Origin: Dromaius novaehollandiae
Taxonomy: Eukaryota > Chordata > Aves > Casuariiformes > Dromaiidae
Reading direction: 5' to 3'
Assembly (NCBI RefSeq): GCF_036370855.1
Contig: NC_088102.1
Coordinates: forward strand, 42,321,835 to 42,385,834
Length of the DNA stretch: 64,000 nt
Shown: positions 33,401-46,400 of the stretch, piece by piece
Position numbering within the stretch: the stretch's first letter is position 1
Layout: the number at the start of each line of letters is the position of its first letter
The notes under the pieces: generated by a model
Database searches by the model: none
Seen by the model: only the letters and a program-made list of their open reading frames with translations
What the model was told of the DNA's origin: nothing
Program-made: the position numbers and the translations under genes

Positions 33401-36400
33401 TCAGGTAGGAGAAAATAAGCTGGACACATATGGATTCAGGACAACTGAAATATCTGTCAAAGAGAGGAAGGACAAGATGGGAGAGGAAACGAATATGTAT
33501 GTTTACATGTTGAATAATATCAACTGAACTGAGCAAACTCTTCAGTTTTTGCTTTTCTACTGTTCAGCCTACCACAGGAATATTGCTTTTGCTAGAGAAG
33601 AACACATCTGAAGAGAAGAACGAAAAGTTGATTCAGTTCCCTCTGTATTTTTTTCAGTTCAAGCCTAGCTGTTTTCTGGCATAAATGACAGCAGCCCAAA
33701 GGGGGGGCATCTAAATTACCCTGACAGTCAATAGCCTCAAGAGAGTCACCTGCTTTTTTCCAACCCAAGCTCCTTGTACTAGACGTGTGCGGGCTCTCGC
33801 TCTGTGAAATGTTCCGGCTGCTCACAGCCGTGGTGGAGCCCTGCCGCAGCAGCTCCGCGTGTTGGAGTGGAAAGGCAGCTGCCACGCAGGGAGCAATCTG
33901 ACCACCTTGTTCCTCTCAGAGGAACTGAAACACTATTTCTGAGCTTCCCAGAGAAAGCTCCAAATGTGGGAATGCTCAGAGCCTGTGCCACACTGCAGCA
34001 AATTTTTTTTTCTTGCTTGAGGGGAGAATAGATGACCAAATATCTGCCTCTGGTCTTAAAACCAGGGATGTTCATTTCTTTCTCAGTGTTTCATAATGCT
34101 TGGGAATGGTAGATTTTATATTCTTCAGTTCCAAGAAACTCAAAGAAAATCAAAGGTTGTTACATATAAACCAGGTCTTTATCCTGAATCTTCATTTTCA
34201 ACAGATGTTTGACTATATCCCTGGAGACTTGCTTCCAAAGCCAGATGTGGGGGAAGGTCTCTGCTAGTGAGAGCTAGTAGCAGCAGGCCCCAGAGGCCAG
34301 TGTCTGAGAGGAGGGACGGGTCCACTCCCCATCCCAGCTGCCTTTGTGATATCATGCAAGACTATCGCATGTCCCAGTTCTCCCTCTGAGAATTGGGAGC
34401 AAGTTACCAGTGACACAGCAAAGAGGCAGTGAGGTTTTACCAGCAAAGTGCCTTTGTGCTCTCTCAGAGCACTTAATTTTAGTGGGGATATGCCAGGTGA
34501 GAAACACGTCACAAGAACCGAGATTATGCAAGCAGTGTTACAGTTAATTAGAAAAACAGCTTGAGAGTGTAACAGTAATCCATTGGTGGTGGTGGCCATT
34601 GGACTCTTGACAGAAATGTTGTGCAGGGAGGCTTTAATACCTAAATGATGAGAGAAATCCTCAGAGGAAGAGATCCAAATACAATCTTCAAAAGTCTCTG
34701 CCACGGAAGAGAGAGGCATTGGCATGTACAGCAAAGTTCATTTTGTAATTTATGTCTAGTTCATAATGGTTCTGGCTGAAGTGAATTTACTGGAAGTGAG
34801 ACAAGTGAGGACTTTGAAAGCAAATTGGAGGATCCCGATATGCATTTCATTGCACATTACAGGGGAAGCTATAAGTCTGCATAACAGCCAGAGATGACAT
34901 CCTAGTGCCACTGAAATAAGAGGAGTTTTCTCTGCGACTTCCAGGACTGATTATTTAGGCAGGGTTGTCATAGTCCTCTGTGCAGCATACAAGACTGTAC
35001 CTGCTGTCTTGCTCTGGGAGATAGTAAAAGCCTTCTCTGAACTCACGGCTCTGCCCTCTTGCGATCAGGGAGAACTTGAATTCCTGAGTAGTTCCTGTTC
35101 AGTTCATTTAATACAGTATACACTCAGCATCCCTTCATGGCATCTCTGTACTGCCTACTACGCCCTAGTGCACATGGTGATCTCCACTGAACTGAATTCA
35201 TGCTCTTGCCTTTTGCCAGGAGCCATTTATTACCTGTACAGATATGACGGAATGAATAAAAATGAAAGGCAGAAAGGAATCAGGTGCAATACAATTAGGA
35301 ACAAAAAGTTTTAAAGAATAGATTAATCTGAGTGTAGCAACAATGATTTAAGAAAAAAGTCAAGACAGCTATTTAAAATATACAAAACTAATGATTAAAA
35401 CAACTAATTACAAGTGTGAAATATAACTGTTTTATTCTCCTTTTCCTAAAATATATTTAAGCTTAATGTATTTCATATACTTACAAGTATTTGAATAAAT
35501 ATATGAATTAGATGACCGATATATTTCCACAGAAAACATTTTCTTCAAAAAATCACTTTTGAGGAAAGACTAGTCCTAGGAAAGTAAATATCTACAAAAA
35601 ATACAGATATATAGGCCTGGAGTTGTTTTGAGAGAAAGAGATGATGAGAGAAAGTTGAAAGATGGCATAGAACTAGTTCTAACTGTAAAGAGTCGTCAGT
35701 GCTTTGTTGGAGTCAGGGTCTGATTAGACCAAGCTGTGGTTTTTGGAATGCTGCCTGTCAAATATGAGTATGGTTTGCTTTTCTTCAGCTGTGGCATTGC
35801 AAAGTTAAGGGAGAGTTAGCATCCTCCTTTGTACAGGTCTGCTACCTACAATCCACACGTTCTTGGATTTTGCATGTGTCATATATAATATAGGACTTAG
35901 TTTTTATGTTATACAACATCTGTAGCAATCATCTATAATCATGCTCTCCAAACCTTTTCCCTTTGTGTTGGATAAAGGGTTTCATTTGTACTTGGTGGTA
36001 GCATAATAACAAGAATTAGGCTACCGATGTCTGTTGAAATCCGATATGGATATGGCTTAATGCTTATTCATTCATCGAAGTAGTACATCTTATTGCCCAG
36101 GCACAGCTGTTGCCACTTCTGAGCATGTTTAAGTTTGGCTAGAGTTTCCCTATTAAAAGTTGTAAGAATAATGATACCAGGTCAGTCCAAAGGTTTGTCT
36201 AGCTCAGCAGTCTCCAGAACTGGCCTTTGGTAATTGCTTTTGAACAGAGCTAACACAAGGTGATACTTCTCCCTGCCATACTGTCCCGAGAGATCTGTGG
36301 CTCGTGAGGTCTGTGGCTCAGAGATCTGGCTCCAGAGTCAAAAGTGATGTCTGCATTTAATAGACATGCCCGAAATGCTTGGCACTTGGAGGCCACTGAT

Positions 36401-39400
36401 GGATTTTACTTTGGTGCATTTCAGCTCACTGTGCATTTGACAGAAACCCAGATGCTCTTCCTCACTCTCACAGGAAAATACCAAGCCCTCTATCAGGATG
36501 CTTTTCTTTGCAGAGGTCTATGTACTTACATTGTTGATTAAACAGTTATTGACATTCCCTTTTGCTCTTTCCCTTGCATGGGCAGCAGAAATGCCCGCTT
36601 GAGAAAAGCTGGTCCTTTTCAGGCTACCCTGAAAAGGCCTTTTCTGCACGTTAGCTGGGGTTCTCTCTTGCACAAGGACAAAGATTTCCTTGTATTTCTC
36701 CAAAAATGGCTAACAATGGATGGTTGGCAGCTGAGCAGCTATAACCATCTCTTGCTTTTTAACTACAAAAGGTTTGTCACTGTCACAATCCTTCATAGAC
36801 GCATACACAGTTCCAGCAAAACCTGGAATCACCGCGTGGACAGTGCTATTTCTTTGTGACTGTACAGGACGGTGCGTGGAGAGTTTGGAGAGAAGTGTTC
36901 AATTGGTTGTAGTCTGAACGTTGTCATCTGCCCAGGCTGGCTTGAGGCACATGCAAAACAGGGAGCTGTGGCACATTTCTAGGGGCAGCTACCTGGCCAT
37001 GGCCCTGTTTCCACCAGGCAAGGAAGAGCTGGCCTTACTGTTGCTGCTGCCACTGAGAGAAGAGTTAGCTGCCAGCTGCAGCCAAGACAGAAGATCCTCC
37101 TGTCCCAGCAGTGTCAAAGCAGAAGGAACAAGCCATGCTCTCAGGATGCTTGGCCTCCCTGCATTCCCATTGCAGTGCACAAGGACATGAGAATGGCTGC
37201 ACTCGATCAGCCCAAAGGCCGCTGCTGCCCAGTGTTTTAGAGTGGTCCAATGAAACAAAATTTCTGCCTTTGCCATGGCTGAGAGAAATTCTAGGATGAG
37301 GTCCCTTAAGAAGGAGCATTGCCACCTTTGCAAGACATCTCATGTGTGTTCCTTATGCTACTGGATGCTAAGACAGGCTGCACTTTCATTAACAGAGGGA
37401 AATCCTAAAAGAAGCTGAAGAGAAGCATTTGACAATAGGAATCTGAGCAAAGAGAAATAGTGATGTGGATAATTACAAAGTTTGCAACAAGGCCTGTCAA
37501 CAGTGATTTCCTAACTGGTTTAGAAAACAAAACAAGCACATATAAAAGCAATTGTTCATTACCAGAAACTCCTCCCTGTGATGTCATACCCTGAAGCAAG
37601 ACTTTTCTTACTGTAATTGTAAGCTGTTTAGATCAGGATCAAGGTCTAATTGCATAACTACTAGAGCGCCTGGCAAAATGGAGGACTGGTCTTAATGTTT
37701 ATCATAACAAAGTCATAACTATAGTTAATAATATGAATAACAAATGAATGAGTAATCTCAGTGAATGTTATATGAATCAGCTTTGCAGCTGCAGTTGTTA
37801 GCAACCTCTGTTCCTTTCTGTCCAGCCTTCTCTTTGGTTTCAGCTACTCACGTTATTCAAGTCTACTCTCATTTTTCCTCAATTCATTGCTACCGTCTAA
37901 ATACATGCAAAAAGCACAGTTTCCCTCAGATCACCCATTTTCTGTTCTTGAGTCTAAGAGAATATTTCTAGGTCTTTTTCTCTCCTTTTCCTCAATCCTT
38001 AACAGGCTGTTGGCACAAACTCCAAGATGGAGTGCATTATATAGATAGTATCAGGTGTGAAAAGCATGTGCTGTGCCTTCATAGCATCATAAGCTGCCAC
38101 TAAAATGGGCTATATGTGTATAACATTTATATACAATCCTGTGGTTCACTAATGTGTTGTTATTTGTTTAGGGATCTTGGTCAGGGCACTTCCTTGAAGC
38201 TGTTGAAATGATTCCATCCATCTCTAGTGCTAAGTTTCAGCGGATTGCAAGGAGGCACACATGCATCTTCTTATAGCACTGCTGGACTTCTGTATACTCT
38301 GCGTGTGAGAGAATAGAAAGCTGTTTTGGTGGTTAAAGGTATTATGTGGGATGTTCCCCCGTGCCTTGCTGCAGACTCTTGGTGTTACCTTGGACAAGAT
38401 GAGTTTTCTCAGAGCCTTAGCAACTCATGTTTGAAACAAGGAATACAACAAGGGCATTGGGGGGCTCACAGTGACATTAGGAGAAAAAACTCATTGCTGA
38501 CTGAAGGACTGGTTATAGGAGTTGTTTTGTTACCTTAGATAAATGGCTCAGGCTTGTCTCTGTCTCAAAGGCAAAAGGTAGAAGTAGCTACCATGCTGTA
38601 GCACTGTATCAGTGTAGGTGGTATTGAACCTGTTGTCCTTCACTGGATAGGGATGATCTCAAAAGCCTTTCATGGTGGTGCTGTGTGTTCTTAGTAGACT
38701 TTATTATGCTTCTAGGTCAGAGGAGACTTCTAGTGAATGAGGAGTTGAAACAGGTCTTAAAATGTTTTATAAATTCTTAAAATGTCAAAACCTGTTTTAA
38801 AACAACAGGTTTGAAAAGGGTGGAGGCAATGGAAATGAACAAGGAAGAAGTGTGGGTGGAGAAGAGAAGCTGGGATAAGCAGGAGGTAATGGCAGAGATC
38901 GAGAATCGCTTGGTGGCTTGAGATCCACTGCACATCCATGTAGAGGTTCACAGCCCTTTACTCCTCCTCTGCTGTGTGGCTTGCAGAGCTAAATAGCTGT
39001 GGCAGTCTGCTCAGGATGTGACTCTCCAGTTTGTGCTCGGAAAGGGCCAGCAAACCTGGATGGCTGTTATTGCAAAAGCTGAGACATAAATAACACAGCA
39101 TGATACTAACACACAGTTTCTTTCAAACATACCTAGGCAACTTCAGCAGTTGTGAACAGATAATAATGATGAAGCATGTGTTTTGATTTCTGAATAGACA
39201 TTCTGTATTTACAAATTTCTTGGGACTAAGTCGTGTCACGCCTTCTCACCACTTACGAAACTAAGGTTAGCATTGCCTTTTCCTGTGTGTACAGTTTCCC
39301 ACATCCTCTTAGAAGTTATTGTGCCTTATTATTTAATGTCCTTGATGGGGACCATATTTTTCCTCTATATCCTGCTTACTATTGCATGTGTTGAATTTAA

Positions 39401-41306
39401 GACTGAAGTGTGCTTTACTGGATCCTGAACACTAACCACAAATGAAATATCAACAGGTCTGTGTCTACAGTGCTGTTATTTACCATGCGGGACATCCAAA
39501 GAACTTCATAAAAAACATAAAGACTAATGCAAAAATTCACTCCTTGCAGGACTTGCTTTAAGATTTTTGGGGTAGTCCTTTGATCAGGAGAAGAAGCTAC
39601 AATTTCTCATCTTCAATATTTTAATGTGAAAAATACATTTAAAATAAACTTTTTTCACTGATTCCCAACAGATTTTCCCATGAAAACTGAAAAGCCTGTA
39701 GAATCTATTTTAATTCTGTCCTAGTTGTTCCAGCGTCATAAAGACAACAGTATCTGAAGATCATCTAGTTGTGCATCAAGAAGTGTGACTGACATCCGTA
39801 ATCAGTAATTCATTCTTTGGGCAGAGTGCAGATTTTTGTTTTATGCATCTGTGCTTTTTTAGTATTCTTTCACATGTGTCTAGAGGAGATGAAGTACATG
39901 GCAGAGGTGAGCCTTAGACTAAAAAGCGATGTCATGAGGCTTGTGGTATGTCTTAGTCCCTGTGAAAGCTTATTCTGAAGACTCAGAGCAGTGCCAGGGA
40001 AAGCCCTACCCACAGGCAAGTTTCACAGAGCTTGAGGACCTTTATCAATGATGGTCTTCAGAGAGGAGCTTCAGGCAACCTTTTTACTGAATTGAGGTCT
40101 TGATTACCTTGTAGATAAGGGCCAAGAACCCAGATGTGATTGGCTGTTATGTAGGAGGCCAATGTAAAGAGCATAGGATAGTTTTGATGTGGCTGAGGTA
40201 GTCTGCATTGCTGAAAAGACATACGTGAGTGTTGCAGGAGACTATGGCTTCTCTCCCAGGTTCTTTGTGTTGCTGCATTCTCAGTAGGAGGTAATAAAGT
40301 GCATTATCCACTGGCCAAGGTTAGAAACCTTCACTCACAAATGTTGGTGCTGGTGCTTCTATCATATTCTGCTATTAGATTGGGAATCTTTTTGAAGGTC
40401 TGCCTGGCAAAGGTATCCATCATTTCCTGTTTATTCATGACCAGTCTTTGCCACCTTTCTTTTAAGCGTTCCCTTTCAGTTAAAGAATTGAATCTAGACA
40501 GGAGGTGTTTGTGGGTGTAAATGCTCTTTGCAAGTCAGATAACCTTTCTTAAAGAATTCATCCATTCTTATTCACAGGAAAGTTGCTGCAGACACCTAGA
40601 TCAATTTCAGACTCATCAAGGATTCCAGCCAGAAATGTTAGCTCATTTAATTCCACTGTGAAAATAGGATTAGTTGTAATCTTCTGATAAAAAAACAGTC
40701 TGGAGGCTGTGTCTTTCTCTGTGGTTTACTTTGATACAAATGAAGCTGTTGATGGCCTCTTTGTGGAAAAGACAGATATAAAATCTGAAGACTTAGCTGC
40801 CAGAAGCAAAGCACATGTTGGGAATACATCCAAATCATAACATTTATGTCAGGATGAACAATGCTATAATCTAAGCTTTTAATGCAGACTGGACAAAGCC
40901 CCTATAAAATAAAACAAAACAATCAAACTCTACACTCCATGTATGTTACACCTTGTAGGTCCAAAATTTAGTTCATAAAATGGTGGCTGACATTTACATA
41001 CTTTGGGCTGAAATCTCAGGCACACAGAGACCTATTTACGTTGTGGAGTAAACATCCTTGCTTATAACTAGTTGTCCCAGTGTGTTATGGAGTTCCTCTT
41101 ATCAAACTAGCTGATCGGCATTGTGAGTGGTGTCTTTAATTTCTTATTAATTAGTATAAGCTATCATATGAAGGAGCCTTCTAGTGAGGCAATGAGGTGA
41201 CTTATTGCACGCTAATTTTATTACTTAATTACAATGATATCCCCTATTATTTCTATGCTGTTTCCTCAGACATAACTCTTCTACCCCTGCCACAAAAAAC
41301 AAAGAA

Positions 41307-41345
<39 letters not shown>

Positions 41346-43374
41346 TTATTTATTTAAGTGTACAGGATATATAAGCAGCTCCTGTGGATTATCAGTGCTG
41401 ACTACTTCCTGTAAGTGAGACTTTGGCATATACTTAACTTCACTCATAATATTTGCAAATTCTTTCCAGTTTTGCTTTATTCCAAACCCAGAGAAAGAAG
41501 GACACCTCATGGCAGTCAGCTGACCTTGTTCTCATTATCATATTGAGCTACATCTTGTTGGTAGCTTCCCATTCAGTTTCAAATTTCACTAGAAAGAAAA
41601 GAGATGTAGGAGAGATGTCCATGCCATAAATGTTATTTATTCAGCAGAAAAGCATTGCTTTCAAAATTCTGAATCTAAATTGAAAAATTCAGATTGGAAT
41701 TGCACTGCAGTGCACTATCAGTGCTGCAGCTTAGCCTCAGTTGCTGCACAAGGCTGCACATCACATGAAGCACTGCTGCTTCTTTTTCAGAAAAATCCTG
41801 GAAGAGAATTGGGGGAAAATACCATAACTACCTTTTCGTATAAAGCACATTAATGGCATTTTTGACTCAAAATACTGATGCTTAAAAGAAAAATATACTA
41901 GTTTTAGCTCAGCTTGAAGAACATTTTTATTTTTATTCCTTTATTTGATGAAAGGTCAACATTATCCCAAGAGAGAAAACTTAGGAGTGTTAATGTGACG
42001 ATTCAGCTACTTCTGCTATTTTGTTCCCACCGCTATTTTCTTTGAAATGTGAGGCAGTTCTATGCATTGCTTCTAGCTTGACTTCCATGATGTTTCCCTC
42101 TAACAACAGTTTCTTTTGATGCCCTGCAGTTCTAACTACCCACCATGTCTGCCTCAGCAGGGTCAACTTTCGGGAAAGACCTAATTTGCTGTTAGTTTAT
42201 TTTTAAATGGAAACAGAGTATCTTTCTAAAACTTATTCTCAAATGATCGATGTGAGATTGCACCACAAATTGCAGGAAGAGGGGCTGAGGTAGAAAGAAG
42301 GAAGTCTGATCTCATAATAATACCTCCTGGAATTAAAATGTATGACTTTTTGGTTCCTAATGTCTGACTCTGTGACAGTAGTGAATCACTGGCAATGCTT
42401 ATGAAAAGTCTAAAAATGGGTGTACCTGCAAAAATCCATGGTTTATAGTTGCAATTTGCCAAAAGAGAGCATATAAAAGGGTGATCTAATAACACCTTTG
42501 CTTCTGTTATTATGCACAGATCTCGCAAGAACTACATGTACCCATAATGGTAATGGGTAGTTAGGTAACATAATTTATCCCCTGTTGCTTCACAAAGGAG
42601 TTGGGGTGGGGAGGAGAAATTGTAGCACAGCTGTCTTGTGGATATTTCTGCATTGTATTGTATTGCTTTTTGTATTATTTTCTTTTGATGATTTAAAATA
42701 CTGAGATAGTACGTAGAGGCACTAGGTATAGATCTAAACCCTGTTACTTGGATGCTGCATGTGTTTGAAAAGAGAAGATGGCAAATTTTCCAGTGACCTT
42801 CCAGTCTTATTTTATATGTGTAAATGAAGGAGGTTTGCAATTGCTCTGGAGGTAGCGAGGCCTGTCAGCACCCATGGATTATCTGGGAACCTACCACTTG
42901 GCCTGGTGCACAGTGTAAGAATTTCTATATCATATTCTGTCCTGACAGTCAAGGCTGCCAGGGAGGCTGGTTAGCTGGTTCCTATGTCATATAATTGTTG
43001 TGCCTTGATTATTCTGTTTACTGCCTTCCAGCATAAACATAGACATCATGTAGCAGCAAGTCCAGATTCCATATAATACCTTTGAAGGTTCACCTGGGCT
43101 AGTCCTCTTTTCCTGAAGCAGGCACAAGTCTACCTTTTCTATCACTGTTTGACACGTATTTGGATAGCAATATCCTCTGAAATGAGACACCCAGAAAATT
43201 TATAGAATCTCTCTCACTGGAGCTAACTCTTTTACAGCTGGAGCTGGTTTTTTAGTATCTGTCTCTGTTTATTTCCCTGCTGTCACGGGACACCTGCAGA
43301 TCTACTGATCATTGTCATCTTTGTTACAATCATTCAAGCATTAGAGGACAGAGTATTACCATGCCCTTTGTCAG

Positions 43375-43418
<44 letters not shown>

Positions 43419-46400
43419 GATCAAACCCAGTTCTTCAATTCTTCCAGCTCCTGCTTATATTTCAGGCTGTCTAAGCCAGTTCTCTTTAATCTGGATGTGT
43501 TTAATTTCAATAGCTGACAAAATTACAACCTTTAACAGTGGTTAAAGTGGGAGGAAGAGAATGGAAGCGAGCTGACAGAAGGCACTGTGCACCCACTTGG
43601 TCCTATCCAGAGCTCTGAGTGTATGCAAAGAAATCTCAGTGACAAAGATTATCTCCTGCACTTACCTTTGGCATTGAGTATTTGGGATCTGGTCCAAAAA
43701 TTATCTAAATCTGTTTTGTGCAGATAAGTTATCGGATAATCCCTACAACAGCACAGTTTGTTGGCATAATTTGTTATTCTTCAGGCAATGGTCTGGCTGC
43801 AATTGGCTGTTTTCAGATTCAAACTTCGTTGTGCCTATCTGCATTCTTTTCTTGGGCTATGTTGAGGATCAGGCCTCACCAGCTACTGAGTAACCTGCTG
43901 TTACGTATGGATTATCAAGTTGTGGGACTTTGGTTTGCTCTTATTAATGGTGAACAGACTTGTTATAGACTGGACTGACTTCTCAAGTTTGCTGTAGGTT
44001 TGTTGTGTTCAGAGAGGGTTAAGGATTGAATTAAGATTTCACCACAGTCCTATCTAGATGCTAGCTTACAAGTCCCAAGTTTAGAGCTGGCTTCTCTGAT
44101 ACTCTGAAATTATTAAATACCTGTCTTTATAAACAGGATTCTTAGGTAATACTTAAGACAAAGAGGTATCACAGAGCATGAATGAATTGTCTGAAAACAC
44201 AAATTTATTAATTGTCAATAACTAGCAGGTATGTTACTGAAGAAATAGCTAGTCCAGTTTTTATCTGCTTCTCTGACACTGTCTGAGGATGTAACTATGC
44301 CAAGTCAATACTTTCTTTTTTGACGGTTAAAAGTCAATGGAGGACAAAGAATTGTAGAAAATATTGTTGCAAAAAAGCTAAAGAAATGATTTTATAACCT
44401 CCTTGACCAACAAATTGTTACCTAAAGGTACACTGCACATGGTCTGTATTTTAAAGTTGTGGTAGTAAGTCTAAAAATAGCATAATATTACATAAAAAGA
44501 AAAAGGGAGGTTTGCATTTGTCATGTTAAAGTCATTTTTTCCCTTCTGTGGAAAGTAAGGGGTAAACTATCAAATGCATGCTGAAAGACTGGAAGATGTT
44601 TCATGGTCAGATTCTATCGGAAGAGTTAAAAGATAAACCATGCATAAAATGGTTCCAGACACACTTTAAGCCATACCTATTCACAAAAGTAACACTGCAA
44701 GTTTAAAGAAAGTGTGGAATGAGAATCAAGGGACTGGTAGAGAAAGAAAAACGTAATTACTGATAAAGCACTCCCTTCTTGTGGGTCCTGTGAAAATAAT
44801 AATAATAGTAGTTATTATTTCTATGTTTTTAACCATGCGAGGTCAAAGCAGATTACAAAAAGGGGAAGTATCATTATTGCAGCTTTATAGATGTGGAAAT
44901 GCAGATAGAGAATCAAGATAAATTCAAGTGGAAGCAGTCGGCCAAGGTGACTTAGCAGGCTGGAGCAGAGCTGGGATCAGAGCCAATATGCCATGAGACC
45001 TTTTCCAGCAGATTACCCACTGACCGCCTGTTGGAAGATGTAGTCTGTTCCCTCATTACAAGGACTGGGCTACAGCTGTGTGTGGGCAGCAGACCAAAAT
45101 GGACAGACTTCTGTTCCCCTCTTAAGAGCTAAGGACAGTTAGCCAGTTGTTTTCAGTATGATTTCTTTTTTGAGAGTACTGATCAGAAAAGGCTCAGAGT
45201 TAATTAAATTGTTTGCTCTTTAAAAAAGTTTTCATAAAATGTCAAACTTTTTCTTCACCATTACAGAGATCTGTTGATTTGCTTTGAATATGGGACATGT
45301 AAATAATGTATTTTTGTTAAATAAAACTATCTCTGCATTTTTTTTTCTTATCAGCTCCCCTTACTGCTGTAACTTCTTTGAATCTCCATTTAGGACCAGA
45401 GCTTCCACCTCATCACCAGAACAAGTAGTAGTGCTGTTGAGTAATGTGGGAGAAGTTATATGAAAAACAATATTTCCTTTATGCAGCTTACTGTCTATAC
45501 AGTGCTATACGCCTATGCTCTAAGATTTTAATGGAAATTTTTTAGTTACAATATTTTTTTTAAATGCAGTTAGTCAAACCGATTGCTATGTAAGCCTCTC
45601 CTTGCCCACTGCTTCTTCTGAGACTGTCCGGACTAAAACCATCAAGAACTGCAAAGATCCAGTGTGGAATGAAACATTTTGCTTCAGGATCCAGAGCCAA
45701 GTAAAAGTAAGGTGCAGAGTGCATTTGTTTTTCTTTTGGGGCAGAGATCTCATTGTACTATCAGTATCTAGGGTACCTAGACAATACACAGGTGTGAAGG
45801 ATCTGGGTATGGGATGTGGAGTAAGATGCAGTAGAAATTTAAATTTTATTTTGAGCTCAAGTCACCAGGATGTTCCACATCTATTCATAAAATGTCCCAT
45901 CACTTTTTTCACTTCTTTTTTGCAATTTTTTTTAAGATTAAAAGTAAGAATTTCAGAGTAAATTGAACTGTATAAAAGACACATATGAGCTAACTAGTAG
46001 AAGAATCACAGTGCTGTACTTTTTCACTAGTCCTTTAGAACTACCTTGAGTAAGAAAAGCAATTTAAAGATTGCAAGAGAAAAGCAGCTGAGCTTTTACC
46101 TTGACACAGAAATGTGAGAGTTTAAGCAGCTTTGTAAGTCCCACCAATCACTCCCTTCAAAAAGCAGCACCTACATCTGCTCTTCCTCTCGTTGTTTCAG
46201 AGTCCAAGTAACCACAAAGATAAGTGATAGATTCTAAATCAGACTTACTTCAGGCCTGGGACAATCAAACCCTGCTTTATGACTTGCATCCTTAATTTCC
46301 TGGTGCTAGTGACAGGGAGGGACAAGAGCACCACTACCAGGTGCCAAAGCAGCAGGCCAATTCCCTGGCTCTCTTGTACATCAGTGGACTACTCCAACAG

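Larger units (their letters stand above)
32738..45569 (+). other. Gene 2 intron 2 (12.8 kb)
   Basis: Longest intron, against 7.8 kb for the same intron in gene 1. Contains old repeats (MIR and CR1 fragments), a (TA)n tract, a T39 run and a small CpG-containing patch at 33784-33890. No exon, pseudogene or RNA gene is recognised. Confidence 0.75.

Noticed and set aside
33784-33890. Small CpG cluster in gene 2 intron 2
   Set aside because: Only about nine CpG in roughly 100 bases, too short to call an island or promoter.
34264-34734. 156-codon minus-strand frame in gene 2 intron 2
   Set aside because: No recognised domain, no splice context, and a composition like neighbouring intron.
40085-40210. 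Possible ancient repeat (AATTGAGGTCTTGATTACCT then GGCCAATGTAAAGAGCATAG)
   Set aside because: It reminds of amniote interspersed repeats, but no family could be named with confidence.
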